64,000 nucleotides of DNA, from positions 3,410,001-3,474,000 of the forward strand of contig CP121450.1 of NCBI GenBank assembly GCA_029689965.1, given 5' to 3'. Below the pieces are notes generated by a model. That model had not been told where the DNA came from and did no database searches. It saw only the letters and a list, made by a program, of their open reading frames with translations. Below, piece after piece: positions 1-8,596 of the stretch (position 1 is its first letter; each line of letters opens with the position of its first letter). The DNA comes from Curtobacterium flaccumfaciens. Lineage in GTDB: Bacteria > Actinomycetota > Actinomycetes > Actinomycetales > Microbacteriaceae. The translations under genes and the position numbers were made by a program.

Positions 1-1
1 G

Positions 2-340
2 GACGCGCAGGGCGACACCATGACGCTGGAGCTCGTGCGGAACCCGGACGTGCTCGCCGACCTCGTCGCGGATCGTCGCACCGGTCAGATCGTCGTCGGG
101 TTCGCGGCCGAGACCGAGCCGGACCGGGCAGCCCGCATCGAGCTCGGCCGCGCCAAGATCGCCCGGAAGCCGGCCGACCTGCTCGTGGTGAACCACGTCG
201 GGTGGTCCTCGGGCTTCGAACGCGAGGAGAACGCCATCGAGGTGCTCGTCCCCGGCGGCAAGGTCGTCCGCGAGACCTCCGGCAGCAAGGCCGAGGTGGC
301 CACCGCGATCCTCGACCTCGTCGCCACGGCACTGACCTGA
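2..340 (+). CDS. coaBC: CoaBC, C-terminal part (phosphopantothenoylcysteine synthetase/decarboxylase)
   Basis: C-terminal 112 residues of the bifunctional coenzyme A enzyme; the 5' end lies outside the window and the frame is open from base 2. The part present belongs to the synthetase (CoaB) half, which ligates cysteine to 4'-phosphopantothenate using CTP. Visible family signatures are the VGFAAET strand-loop and the ARKPADLLVVNHV segment, matching the usual ARKGADLIVANDV region, followed by the short C-terminal helix. The reading is clean. Identification rests on these motifs from memory of the family. Confidence 0.88.
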   Translation, partial: DAQGDTMTLELVRNPDVLADLVADRRTGQIVVGFAAETEPDRAARIELGRAKIARKPADLLVVNHVGWSSGFEREENAIEVLVPGGKVVRETSGSKAEVATAILDLVATALT

Positions 341-383
341 GCCTTCCCCGTGCGCCCCAGCACGCCGCGGGCACGATGGGTGC

Positions 384-781
384 ATGCGACGACGCGAGCG
401 CGCACGACGCGCCACCCGGACCGCCGCCCTCCTCGCCGTCGTGCTGGGCGGGGCCGGTGTCTCCCACTTCCTGCGACCGCGCGGGTACGACCGGATCGTG
501 CCTGACATCCTCCCCCGCGCCTGACCACGCTGGCGTCGGGCGCCGCCGAACTCGGCATCGCCACCGGGCTCGCCGTACCGGCCACCCGCCGCGCCGCAGG
601 CTGGGCAGCCGCCGGGTTGTTCCTCGCGGTGTTCCCCGCGAACGTCAAGATGGCGAACGACCTGCTCGACAGCCCGAGGTCGACCCGCACCATGCGGCTC
701 GTCTCCGTGCTCCGTCTGCCGCTGCAGGCGCCCCTCGTCGCCTGGGCCGTGCGCGTCGGCCGCCACGCGCCACGACGGTGA
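384..781 (+). CDS. DoxX-like small membrane protein (one frameshift)
   Basis: Small four-helix membrane protein of the DoxX/YphA type, with the typical signatures GVSHFLRPRGYDRIVP near the N-terminus and VFPANVKMA in the middle. ATG 384 reads to a premature TGA at 522-524; the family sequence continues as LTTLASGAAELGIATGLAVP in the next frame to the stop at 779-781. One C missing from the CCC-like run around 519-521 explains this. Restored length is about 132 aa, normal for the family. The stop overlaps the next start (GTGA), so it is probably co-translated with the DUF2071 gene. Substrate and function are unknown. Confidence 0.75.
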
Positions 782-1564
782 CCGAGCCGTCGCGCACCCG
801 CGCCGCGGTGCCGTTGCTGCACCGTCCGGTCACGGTGCACGCTTGGGAGGACGTCGTGTTCGCCCACTGGCGGCACGACCCGGACTCCCTCGCACGGCTG
901 GTCCCGCGCGGGACACGTCCCGACGTCGTCGACGGCAGCGCGTGGGCGGGCCTGTCTGCGTACGTCTTCCGCGAGACCCGGGTGCCGCCGTTCCCGCCCT
1001 CGGGCCGCCTCGGGACGATGACCGAGGTCACCGTCGAGGTGCTGACGGTCGACGACGGCGGCCGCCGCGGGGTCGCGTACCGCACCGTCGACACCGCGAA
1101 CGTGCCGGCGATCGTCGCCGCACACGCGCTGCTCGGAGTGCCGTACACGTTCGCGCACGCGCGGGCGCGTCGGCGTGCGGACACCCTCGCGTACCGCTCC
1201 GTCCGGCACCCGTCACGTGCCGTGCACCCGATCCGCTGGGCGCGTGGTCGGGCGCGCGGAGGGGAGGCGCGGCACGGCCCCGGCACGACGCCACCCTCCG
1301 CGTCGTGGCCGGTCCGGCGGTCGACTCCCCGCTCGCCACGGAGCTCACGACACGGGAGGGCATCCACGCACGCCATCTCGCGCAGACGGTCTTCTGGCAG
1401 CGCCAGCACCCGCCGCTCACGATCCGGTCGGCACGGCTCGAGCGCCTCGCGGGCGACCTGCCCGACGCCGTCGGGATGCCCGGGCTGTTCGACCGCGCGC
1501 CCGACTCGCTGCTCGTCGTGGACGGCACGACGGTCCGTTACGCCTGGGGGACGTGGTCCGGTGA
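778..1564 (+). CDS. DUF2071 (YqjF-like) protein, two frameshifts
   Basis: Uncharacterised acetoacetate-decarboxylase-fold family. GTG 778 overlaps the preceding stop. The first 150 residues show the family run HAWEDVVFAHW, LVPRGTRPDVVDG, GLSAYVFRETRVP and GRLGTMTEV. The frame is then lost at CCC 1227-1229 and resumes with ATLRVVAGPAVDSPLATELT, then HPPLTIRSARLERLAGDL and PDSLLVVDGTTVRYAWG. A second slip at GGGGG 1546-1550 brings in TGA 1562-1564, which overlaps the next GTG. The exact slip sites are inferred from where family similarity changes frame. Function unknown. Confidence 0.65.
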
Positions 1565-1994
1565 CCGACGACCCGCACCACCTCGATCGCTTCGTCCGTG
1601 CCCAGGACGGCGTGCACGACGCCGCGCTCGCCGAGCTCCGGAACGGGCGGAAGTCGTCGCACTGGATGTGGTTCGTGTTCCCCAGCTCGCCGGCCTCGGC
1701 CGATCGGTGATCGCGCAGCGGTTCGCCCTCGACGGCCTGGCCGAGGCCCGGGCGTACCTCGGGCACCCCGTGCTCGGCCCTCGGCTGCTCGCGGCGACGG
1801 AGGCCGCGGCGTCGGCACCGGCGCGTTCCGCGGACGACCTGCTCGGGGGCGTCGACGCCCTGAAGCTCCGCTCGTCGATGACCCTGTTTGCGCTCGCGGC
1901 CCGCGACCCCGCGCCGTTCCGGTCGGTGCTCGACCGCTGGTACGACGGCACCGAGGACCCGGTGACCGTCCGGCTCCTGCACCTCGACGACTGA
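1561..1994 (+). CDS. DUF1810 family protein (one frameshift)
   Basis: Conserved protein of about 145 aa, sometimes annotated as calpastatin-like. The N-terminal part DPHHLDRFVRAQDGVHDAAL and the hallmark SSHWMWFVFP are in the GTG 1561 frame. After CCCC 1680-1683 the sequence QLAGLGRSVIAQRFALDGL, ARAYLGHPVLGPRL and LKLRSSMTLFA continues in another frame to TGA 1992-1994. Inserting one C restores the full family length. It overlaps the DUF2071 gene, so the three small genes from 384 form one unit. Biochemical role unknown. Confidence 0.82.
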
Positions 1995-2110
1995 CACTCT
2001 GGCGTTCCGAGTGCAACGCCGTTCGTATATCAGGTACGGTGAAGCATGCGTCCGCACCGAGTGGTCGGGTGCACGACCCGTCCGCACGTCACGAACCCGG
2101 AGGAACGCCC

Positions 2111-2759
2111 ATGCCGGTCCCCAGCAGCGCACCGACCGAGCACCAGCTGCTCCGCGACACCGTCCGTCAGAAGATCCACGACGCGATCATGGACGGCACG
2201 CTGGAGCCCGGCGAGCGTCTCAACGACGACGAGCTCATCGCATGGCTCGGCGTCTCCCGCACCCCCATCCGCGAGGCCCTGAGCCAGCTCGCACGTGCGG
2301 GCCTCATCGAGATGGCCCCCAACCGGTACACGCGGGTCACCACGCCGAACCCGACCGAGGTCGTCGAGGCACTGCAGACCCTCGGGTGCTCTTCGGGGTG
2401 TCGTGCGCCTGGCGGTCCCGCGCCTCGGCGCCGCGTCGAAGAAGCGCATCATCGCAAAGCTCGACGCGACCATCAAGGACTACGAGACGCACGACGTGCA
2501 GGCCGTCAACCACGACGCGCTCGACGTGTTCGCACTCTACGTCGAGGAGTGCGGCAACGAGAACCTGCAGCGTGTCTGCCGTGACACCATGGACGGCCTG
2601 GCGTTCCGCCTGCGCCTGCCGAACCTCGACGAGCTCGTCGACTGGGACCAGCAGACCGCCGACTTCCGCCGACTGCGGCAGGCCACGATGTCCGGCGACA
2701 ACGTCGAGGCGGAGCTCGCGACCGAGGCGATCCACCTGCTCCCGGGCGAAAAGCGGTAG
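2111..2759 (+). CDS. GntR (FadR-subfamily) transcriptional regulator, two frameshifts
   Basis: DNA-binding repressor with an N-terminal winged helix-turn-helix (about residues 12-75: RQKIHDAIMDGTLEPGERL, WLGVSRTPIREALSQLARAG) and an all-helical FCD-type effector domain. The start ATG 2111 follows GGAGG at a suitable distance. Family sequence leaves the starting frame at LQTLG; adding one G at GGG 2382-2384 and one at GGGG 2395-2398 gives LQTLGVLFGGVVRLAVPRLG and then a clean run to TAG 2757-2759. About 217 aa restored. The effector is not predictable. A strong terminator lies just downstream at 2861-2892. Confidence 0.8.
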
Positions 2760-2760
2760 T

Positions 2761-2825
2761 CGGCACCGAAAGCGGTAGCCGGCACCGAAAGCGGTAGCCG
2801 GCACCGAAAGCGGTGGTCGGCACCG
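2761..2825. repeat. 19-bp direct repeat, 3.4 copies
   Basis: Tandem copies of CGGCACCGAAAGCGGTAGC at 2761-2779, 2780-2798 and 2799-2817 (the last ending GGT), plus a partial copy to 2825. The array abuts the GntR stop codon, and the end of that gene (AAAGCGGTAG) already matches the unit, so the array probably grew from the gene end by slippage. Confidence 0.9.
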
Positions 2826-2860
2826 CGACGCGCTGATCCCACCTGAGCACCCGTGCAGGA

Positions 2861-2892
2861 ACCGTCCGTCTCGCCGACGCGAGACGGACGGT
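2861..2892 (+). terminator. Rho-independent-type terminator after the GntR gene
   Basis: Perfect 14-bp stem (ACCGTCCGTCTCGC with its complement) closed by a CGAC tetraloop, followed by CTTCGTAC. It lies 100 bp after the GntR stop and before the MarR gene. The U-tract is weak, as usual in high-GC actinobacteria. Confidence 0.75.
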
Positions 2893-3010
2893 CTTCGTAC
2901 ACCGCGCCTCCCGTCGGTCGCCGGAGCGGCGCGTGAGCCGCTCCCAGTCACGCGCTGCGGTGAGCCGATAGCATCGCCCCGACCACCCGTCGAACGACCC
3001 GGAGCACCGC

Positions 3011-3472
3011 ATGAGCCACCGCCAGCCGGACCGCACCGAGATCGCGGCGCGCCTCGCCGCCGCGGTCGGCAGGATCAACCGACGAGCACGGACCGACTCC
3101 GCCACGCTCGGGTACGGCATCGTCTCCGCCCTGGCGACGATCCAGCGCGAGGGACCGCTCCGTCCCGGCGACCTGTCGCGGATCGAGGTCGTCACGAAGC
3201 CGACGATGACCCGTATCCTCACGGAGCTCGAGCAGCGTGGCTTCATCGAGCGCGAGGCCGACCCCAGGGACGGTCGCGCGTTCATGGTGAGCGCCACACC
3301 GGAGGGCATCGCGGCCGTCGAACGGGCGCGCGCCGACCGCACCGGGATCGTCGCCGGGCTCATCGCCGAGCTGCCCGAGCCGGACGTCGCCGCGATCGCC
3401 GGCGCCTTGGAGGCGCTCGAGCGCGTCGCACTGGGCGGACGCGTTCAGGAACCTCACACCTCCGGAGTCTGA
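3011..3472 (+). CDS. MarR-family transcriptional regulator
   Basis: 153-residue winged-helix regulator. The recognition region LRPGDLSRIEVVTKPTMTRI and the wing/dimer segment GFIEREADPRDGRAFMVSAT are classical MarR features (D-R-D-G-R wing). ATG 3011 follows CCCGGAGCACCGC, giving GGAG at about 7 bases. It is read without frameshift and stands alone between the GntR terminator and a 284-bp gap. Ligand and targets are unknown; MarR proteins usually control adjacent genes or themselves, and here no divergent partner is visible. Confidence 0.87.
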   Translation: MSHRQPDRTEIAARLAAAVGRINRRARTDSATLGYGIVSALATIQREGPLRPGDLSRIEVVTKPTMTRILTELEQRGFIEREADPRDGRAFMVSATPEGIAAVERARADRTGIVAGLIAELPEPDVAAIAGALEALERVALGGRVQEPHTSGV

Positions 3473-3756
3473 TCAGGACGTTACCGAACCGTTACCAACG
3501 GGTGGACGGACGGTTCTGACAGGGAGTCTGGATGCCGTCTCCAGCCTGACCGTTCATCGTGGCGGCTTCGCCTCGGCGGCCACCCCCACGGTCGCCGACC
3601 GGCGGACGGACGGGCCCCACACCACCGTCCGGTCCTCCCCCGGCTCGCGAGCTCCTGACGACGGACGTCCCCACGTCCCGTGTTCCTGCGCGCTCCCCAT
3701 CCCCCGCGCGCAGCGTCACCAGCTGCGCACCACGAGCCGGCCGACCACCGGAATCG

Positions 3757-4619
3757 ATGACAGGACGCAACACCGACCTCCCCACCACCACGGCCTCGAC
3801 CCGACGTGAGGCCCTGAACTCCCCCAACCGGCGACTGCGCCGTGCGCTCCGCCGCCCCTCCACGCTCATCGTCGGCGGAGCAGCGGTCCTCGCCGTCGCC
3901 GGCGGCATCGCGACCGTCGGCACGCAGCCCGCGATCGGCGAGGCGCTCGGCATGCCGACCGCCAGCGCGACCTCGGCGCCCGCCCTCGGCGGCACGGCGC
4001 TCGACCGCGCCCAGGCCGCTGCGACCCTCGCCACCGCGCAGACCGTCGTCGAGACGGCGAACGACAAGACCGACACCGCCACGCTGGAGCGCCGGATCGA
4101 CGCTCTCGACGGCTACCGGAAGCTCTCCGGGGCGGCGCTCACCTCGCGGATCTCCGCGACCGTCGACGCCACCGCCGACGTGTCGAACGCCAGCGCGACC
4201 CAGGACAAGCGGGACGCGGACGCGAAGGCCGCAGCGGCGGCGGCCGCTGCGAAGGCTGCGGCCGAACGCGCCGCGGCGGCCGAGGCGGCCCGGAAGCAGG
4301 CCGCTGCGAACACCGTCGCGGGCGCGAAGGCCACTGCCAGCTCGCTCGCGGCGTCGAAGTACGGCTGGGGCTCCGACCAGTTCCAGTGCCTCGACAGCCT
4401 CTGGACCAAGGAGTCCGGCTGGAACTACCAGGCCGTCAACGCGAACGGCGGCGCGACCGGGATCCCCAGGCGCTCCCGGGCTCGAAGATGGCGACGATCG
4501 CGGCGGACTGGCGCACCAACGCCACGACGCAGATCACGTGGGGGCTGCAGTACATCAGCGCCTCGTACGGCACCCCCTGCGCCGCGTGGGCGCACTCGCA
4601 GGCGTCGAACTTCTACTGA
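3757..4619 (+). CDS. Secreted transglycosylase SLT-like cell-wall protein (one frameshift)
   Basis: Membrane-anchored or secreted protein of about 288 aa. A cytoplasmic basic segment (RRLRRALRRPS) precedes one hydrophobic helix (LIVGGAAVLAVAGGIATVG, about residues 36-54). Then comes an Ala-rich coiled coil (about 90-205), and last a C-terminal lysozyme-like domain with LWTKESGWNYQAVNANGGA. CCCC 4463-4466 lacks one base; adding C gives ATGIPQALPGSKMATIAADW and runs to TGA 4617-4619. The Glu of TKESGW is the expected catalytic acid of SLT domains. Likely role is peptidoglycan remodelling. The 284-bp upstream region (3473-3756) contains no gene; I looked for a c-di-AMP (ydaO) riboswitch there and saw none. 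Confidence 0.8.
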
Positions 4620-4641
4620 GCACGAGCCGCAGGCGACGACG

Positions 4642-4671
4642 AACGGCCCCGGGTCCTGCACCGGGGCCGTT
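4642..4671 (+). terminator. Rho-independent-type terminator
   Basis: Perfect 11-bp stem AACGGCCCCGG / CCGGGGCCGTT with loop GTCCTGCA, directly after the transglycosylase stop, followed by CTCGTGT. It separates that gene from ltrA. Confidence 0.85.
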
Positions 4672-4689
4672 CTCGTGTAGGCATACCGG

Positions 4690-5844
4690 GTGACCACCAT
4701 CGGACTCCGCCGCATGGCACCACGCGACCCCGCCGAGGGGCACCGCGCCGCCAGCCCACTCGAGCTCCTCTTCGACCTCGTCTTCGTCGTCGCCGTGGGG
4801 TTCGCCGCGTCGAACCTGCACGAGATCGAGATCGAGGGACACGTGTCGTCGGCCGTGGTCGCGTACGCGTTCGTGTTCTTCGCGATCTGGTGGGCGTGGA
4901 TGAACTTCACCTGGTTCGCGACGTCGTTCGACACCGACGACTGGCTCTACCGCGTGATGACCTTCGTCCAGATGGCCGGTGTGCTGGTCCTCGCCGCCGG
5001 GACGCGCGCAGCGATGGTCGACGGGGACATCGGTGTCGTGGTCGCCGGCTACGTCGTGATGCGTCTGGCGCTCGTCGGGCAGTGGCTCCGTGCCGCGGCC
5101 TCGTCGCCCGAGTACCGTCGGACGGCGCTGCGCTACGCCGGCGGCATCGTCGTGGTGCAGGTGCTGTGGGTGCTCGCACTCCTGCTGCCCGGGACGGTTC
5201 GTCCGTACGTCATCCCGGTGCTCATCCTGCTCGAGGTCCTCGTTCCGCCGTTCGCGGAAGCGGGAGCGCGAGCCCGCACCACTCCGTGGCACACCAGGCA
5301 CATCGCGGAACGGTACTCGCTCTTCACGCTCATCGTCCTCGGCGAGGGGCTCGTCGCCTCGGCCAACGCGGTCATCGACGGCATCGCACACGCCGAGCAC
5401 CTCGGCTCGCTCCTCGTCCTGGCCGCCTGCGGGCTCGTGATCGTCGCCGGACTCTGGTGGATCTACTTCTCCCGTGAGCAGCACGACCACATCCGTTCCC
5501 TGCCCACGGCGCTCGTGTTCGGCTACGGGCACTACCTCGTGTTCGCCGCCGCCGGGGCGCTGCCCGCCGGGATCGAGGTCGCGGTGAGCGCCGATGCGGA
5601 CGGCGCACACCTCACGCACACGTCCGTGGCGGCCACCATCGCGGTGCCGGTCGCGCTGTTCGTCCTGTCGATCTGGGCGCTCGCGTTGCGCCCGTCGCTC
5701 ACGACGGGGTGGAACGTCGTCGTCGTGGCGCTCGCGGTCGCCGTGCTGGCGAGCACCGCACTGCCCGCGATCTCGCTGATCGCGACCGCGGGGCTCGTCG
5801 CGGCGATCGTGGTGGTGCTGGAGGTGGCCGACCGCACGTCGTGA
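4690..5844 (+). CDS. LtrA (low temperature requirement protein A) family membrane protein
   Basis: 384-residue polytopic membrane protein with about 11-12 hydrophobic helices. The family signature lies near the N-terminus: SPLELLFDLVFVVAVGFAA, then FFAIWWAWMNFTWFATSFDT. Later there is RYSLFTLIVLGEGLVASANA, with the conserved LGEG. GTG 4690 is taken as the start because a terminator ends 18 bases upstream and no other start precedes the family N-terminus. The physiological role is poorly defined in the family. Read without frameshift. Confidence 0.88.
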   Translation: MTTIGLRRMAPRDPAEGHRAASPLELLFDLVFVVAVGFAASNLHEIEIEGHVSSAVVAYAFVFFAIWWAWMNFTWFATSFDTDDWLYRVMTFVQMAGVLVLAAGTRAAMVDGDIGVVVAGYVVMRLALVGQWLRAAASSPEYRRTALRYAGGIVVVQVLWVLALLLPGTVRPYVIPVLILLEVLVPPFAEAGARARTTPWHTRHIAERYSLFTLIVLGEGLVASANAVIDGIAHAEHLGSLLVLAACGLVIVAGLWWIYFSREQHDHIRSLPTALVFGYGHYLVFAAAGALPAGIEVAVSADADGAHLTHTSVAATIAVPVALFVLSIWALALRPSLTTGWNVVVVALAVAVLASTALPAISLIATAGLVAAIVVVLEVADRTS

Positions 5845-5847
5845 CCG

Positions 5848-6156
5848 TCAGCCGACGCGTGCGACGCGGACGTCGACCCGGCTGAGCACGAGACCGTGCG
5901 CGCCCGCCGCCGCGAGCGCTGCGACGTGCGCCGCCCGGGCGGTCTCGGGAGCGGGACGCGTGCCGTCCGTGCCGATGACGACCCGCAGGACGTCCTCGTC
6001 GAGGACCACCCGCGCGACCGCGGCTCCCGTCGCGAGGTTCCGCGCGGCGGCGACCATGCTGCCGATCGTCGGACGGGCCCGGTAGAGCTCGGCGACGCCC
6101 GGGACGCCGAGCACCGCGGTCTCGACGGCGGCGAACACGTCGTCATCGGTGGTCAT
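5848..6156 (-). CDS. Short Asp23/Gls24-type protein
   Basis: 102-residue acidic/alanine-rich protein, third gene of a sigma-factor operon. Its ATG (6154-6156) overlaps the stop of the upstream Asp23-like gene (ATGA), so translation is coupled. The VVLDEDVLRVVIGTDGTRPA segment and alternating strands resemble the Asp23/Gls24 fold, but similarity is weak by eye. It has no signal peptide or membrane helix. Possible role: an accessory partner in envelope-stress control together with the larger Asp23 protein. The assignment is mainly by operon context. Confidence 0.55.
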   Translation of the reverse strand: MTTDDDVFAAVETAVLGVPGVAELYRARPTIGSMVAAARNLATGAAVARVVLDEDVLRVVIGTDGTRPAPETARAAHVAALAAAGAHGLVLSRVDVRVARVG

Positions 6157-6788
6157 GCGTCCTCCTCGGGGATCGTCGTGTCGGCGTCGGTCGCGGCTCG
6201 GACCGGCAGCAGGTCGCGCACGACGACGTCGACGGCTTCGAGCTCGAGGTCGGTCTCCGCCGCGAGGACCCTGGCGACCGCACTCCGGACGAGGGCGGCG
6301 GCCGTCTGCAGGGGCACCCCGGTGCCGACCGCCAGGTCGACGGTCACCCGCACCGGTGCGTCGAGCTCGACGACATCGCCGTCGAGGACGCACCGGGTGA
6401 CGACGACACCGGGCACCGCGTCGCCGGCCGAGCGGATGAGCGAACGGATCGCCCCCTCCGTCATCACCGGGCGCTCCGTGGGAGCCTGCGGACGCAACGG
6501 GACGTCCCGGCCGGCTCGGGCCTCGAGGGAGATGTTCGCCAGCACGCCGCTGACCCAGGACTCGTCCACCGCTGGTTCGTCCGCCGCGGCCGCCTCGAGC
6601 GATCCGAGGGAGGACTGGCGCAGCCGCACGATCGCAGCGAGGGCGTTCTGGCACGCGGCGGAGTCGTCGATGCTCGGGTCCGCGGGTTGCATGCCGGCGT
6701 CCAGGTAGTCGGCGAGCTCGTCGATCGTGTGCCCGTCGAGGTCGTCGGGCTCGAGCGACTCGAGCCGGACGGTGTCGCGGTCGGTCAT
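6153..6788 (-). CDS. Asp23/Gls24-family protein with an extra N-terminal region
   Basis: 211 residues. The C-terminal half (about 95-205) is Asp23/Gls24-like: EGAIRSLIRSAGDAVPGVVV, VRVTVDLAVGTGVPLQTAA, VRSAVARVLAAETDLELEAV and VDVVVRDL. The first 90 residues are acidic and helical, and begin with LEPDDLDGHTIDELADYLD. ATG 6788 is chosen over 6794 because GGAGGG lies 6 bases upstream of it and the ATG overlaps the sigma-factor stop (ATGA). The tight coupling suggests that this N-terminal part may bind and restrain the sigma factor; this is an inference. Confidence 0.7.
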   Translation of the reverse strand: MTDRDTVRLESLEPDDLDGHTIDELADYLDAGMQPADPSIDDSAACQNALAAIVRLRQSSLGSLEAAAADEPAVDESWVSGVLANISLEARAGRDVPLRPQAPTERPVMTEGAIRSLIRSAGDAVPGVVVTRCVLDGDVVELDAPVRVTVDLAVGTGVPLQTAAALVRSAVARVLAAETDLELEAVDVVVRDLLPVRAATDADTTIPEEDA

Positions 6789-7339
6789 CGCCATCCCTCC
6801 ATCAGACGGATCATGTTCTTCCTCGCCCGCGACAGCAAGCCGCGGACCGTGGAGGCAGGGAGGTCCAGTTCCTCCGCGATGTCCTCGTACCGGTACTCGA
6901 GCACTTCCTTCATGATCCAGCAACGACGCTGGGCGTCGGGGAGCGCGGCGAGCGCCGTCTCGACCGCCTCTTCGCGGGAACGCGCTTCAGCGACCCGTTC
7001 GGGTGTGTCGGCCGCCGGTGCCTCGATCTCGAGTTCGGTGACGTCGTCGTGGAACCGGCGCGCACGGATGCGGTCGATGCACTTCCGGCTCAGGATCCGC
7101 ATGAGCCACGACTTGACCCGTGCGCCGTCCTCCAGCCGGTCCAGTCGGTTCCAGGCGGTGATGAAGGTCTCCTGCACGACGTCGTCGAGCTCGTCCGTCG
7201 ATCCGAGGGTCCTGCGGGCGTACGCGCGCAGGAGCGGGGTGTACCGGCGGATGAGGACCTCGAACGCCCGGACGTCGCCGTCGGACGAACGACCCGCGAG
7301 GACGGCGTCGTCGAGGTCGGTCAGGGGCTGGTCGAGCAC
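6785..7339 (-). CDS. ECF RNA polymerase sigma factor
   Basis: 184-residue sigma-70-type ECF factor. Region 2 spans about 25-95: FEVLIRRYTPLLRAYARRTL, DELDDVVQETFITAWNRLDR and SWLMRILSRKCIDRIRARR. Region 4 is at about 125-180: LAALPDAQRRCWIMKEVLEY, YEDIAEELDLPASTVRGLLS. GTG 7339 follows AGAAGGAAACC. It heads a three-gene operon with two Asp23-like proteins; no conventional zinc anti-sigma (HxxxCxxC) gene is present. Promoter specificity is unknown. The 130 bases up to the divergent MOSC gene contain both promoters. Confidence 0.88.
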   Translation of the reverse strand: MLDQPLTDLDDAVLAGRSSDGDVRAFEVLIRRYTPLLRAYARRTLGSTDELDDVVQETFITAWNRLDRLEDGARVKSWLMRILSRKCIDRIRARRFHDDVTELEIEAPAADTPERVAEARSREEAVETALAALPDAQRRCWIMKEVLEYRYEDIAEELDLPASTVRGLLSRARKNMIRLMEGWR

Positions 7340-7469
7340 GGTTTCCTTCTACTGGTGACGGGTGGGGTTCTCCTGGACGGGGTTCGCGGCGGCCCCGTAC
7401 CGATGGGACGGTGCGGGCCGTGGGATCGTCACACTTCTGTGTTCGCCGTTCGTGCGGCAGGCTTGGTGC

Positions 7470-8105
7470 ATGTCGCTCGTCACCGCCGTCTGCCGCGTCG
7501 ACCGCCTGCTGCCCGACCCGGGCACGGTCGGGATCACCGCGATCGACAAGCGTCCCGTGGACGGCCCCGTCCGCGTGCGACCGCTCGGGTTGTACGCCGA
7601 CGTGCAGGCGGACCGGAAGCACCACGGCGGCGAGGACCAGGCCGTGTACGCCTACGCCGACGAGGATGCCGCGTACTTCGCGGAGCTCCTCGGGCGCGAG
7701 GTCCCGCCCGGGCTGTTCGGCGAGAACCTCCGGACCGCCGGCCTCGACGTCACCGGCGCCGTGACCGGCGAACGCTGGCGGATCGGCGAGTCCCTCGAGC
7801 TCGAGGTCACGATCCCGAGGAACCCCTGCGCCACCTTCGCCCGGCGCATGCGACTCGACGGATGGGTGAAGCGGTTCACCGAGGAGGGGCGCCCCGGTGC
7901 GTACCTCCGCGTGCTCCGCGCCGGTCCGGTGGCGGCCGGGGACACGGTCGTCGTCACCCACCGCCCGGAGCACGGCGTGACGATCGGGCAGATCTTCGCC
8001 GGGCTGACCCCCGAGCAGGCTCGCGCCGTGCTGGACTCCGGTACGACGCTCGCTCCCAAGGTCGTCCGTGACGTGTCGAAGGTGCTCGCGCGCGCGACCG
8101 CCTGA
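7470..8105 (+). CDS. MOSC-domain protein (YiiM-like)
   Basis: 211 residues. MOSC fold proteins bind molybdenum cofactor derivatives or act as molybdo/sulfur carriers. Key segments are AIDKRPVDGPVRVRPLGLYA, DRKHHGGEDQAVYAYADED (the family D..HHGG..A...Y), PGLFGENL and the cysteine motif PRNPCATFARRM. ATG 7470 is used because the family begins with S-V-R/DRLLPDPG; the longer open frame upstream has no homology. The protein is cytoplasmic. Likely role is reduction or detoxification of N-hydroxylated compounds, as for YiiM. Confidence 0.85.
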   Translation: MSLVTAVCRVDRLLPDPGTVGITAIDKRPVDGPVRVRPLGLYADVQADRKHHGGEDQAVYAYADEDAAYFAELLGREVPPGLFGENLRTAGLDVTGAVTGERWRIGESLELEVTIPRNPCATFARRMRLDGWVKRFTEEGRPGAYLRVLRAGPVAAGDTVVVTHRPEHGVTIGQIFAGLTPEQARAVLDSGTTLAPKVVRDVSKVLARATA

Positions 8106-8130
8106 CACCGACCGCGCCGCGCCGCCGAGA

Positions 8131-8513
8131 TCAGTCCGCCTGCCCGCGGCGCACCGGTCGATCGGCCGCCTCGCCCGCGGCAGCTTGGCGACGACGAGGT
8201 CGTACGCGTTGCCGACGAGGTCTTCGACGAGGGTCTCGTCGATGCCCGGACCGGGCGACAGCGTGATCCAGTGCTGCTTGTTCATGTGCCAGCCCGGGGT
8301 GACCTCGTCGTGGTCGCGCACCAGGGCGGCGCCGTGCGGTGGAGCGCACTTCAGGTTCACGATCGGCACGCCGCGCAGTTCCGAGGTCATCGCGAACATC
8401 TTCCCGACGACCTTGTAGACGAACGCGCCCTCACCGAAGGGCTGGGTCTCCGCCACCGCGGGCAGCCCCATGGCGGTGCGGGTCACGACCTCGTGCAGCG
8501 TCTCGCCGTCCAT
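8131..8513 (-). CDS. MmcQ/YjbR-family DNA-binding-like protein (one frameshift)
   Basis: Small CyaY-like fold protein, about 127 aa. Signatures are TAMGLPAVAETQPFGEGAFV, YKVVGKMFAM, VNLKCAPP, PGWHMNKQHWITL and GNAYDLVVAKLPRA. Near the 3' end the frame runs on without stop; adding one G to GGG at about 8144-8147 gives a CAAGQAD C-terminus and TGA 8131-8133, the normal length. ATG 8513 is preferred over the GTG at 8531. It converges on the MOSC gene with 25 bp between. Function is unknown. Confidence 0.8.
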
Positions 8514-8596
8514 GCGCCCAGCATGCCCCACACCGCCGACGACGCGCCTCGTTCTGGGGCGGGAGACGATGCCGGGCGGCGTCGTACCCTCGTGCC

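Noticed and set aside
3473..3756. Possible c-di-AMP (ydaO) riboswitch upstream of the transglycosylase gene
   Set aside because: Such riboswitches are common before actinobacterial wall-lytic genes, but I could not find the conserved ydaO core or its pairing here.
85..4934. Long open frames on the opposite strand, several of 100-500 codons, rich in Arg, Pro and Ala
   Set aside because: They are antisense or out-of-phase shadows caused by the high GC of the third codon position; none has family motifs, and each lies over a recognised gene.
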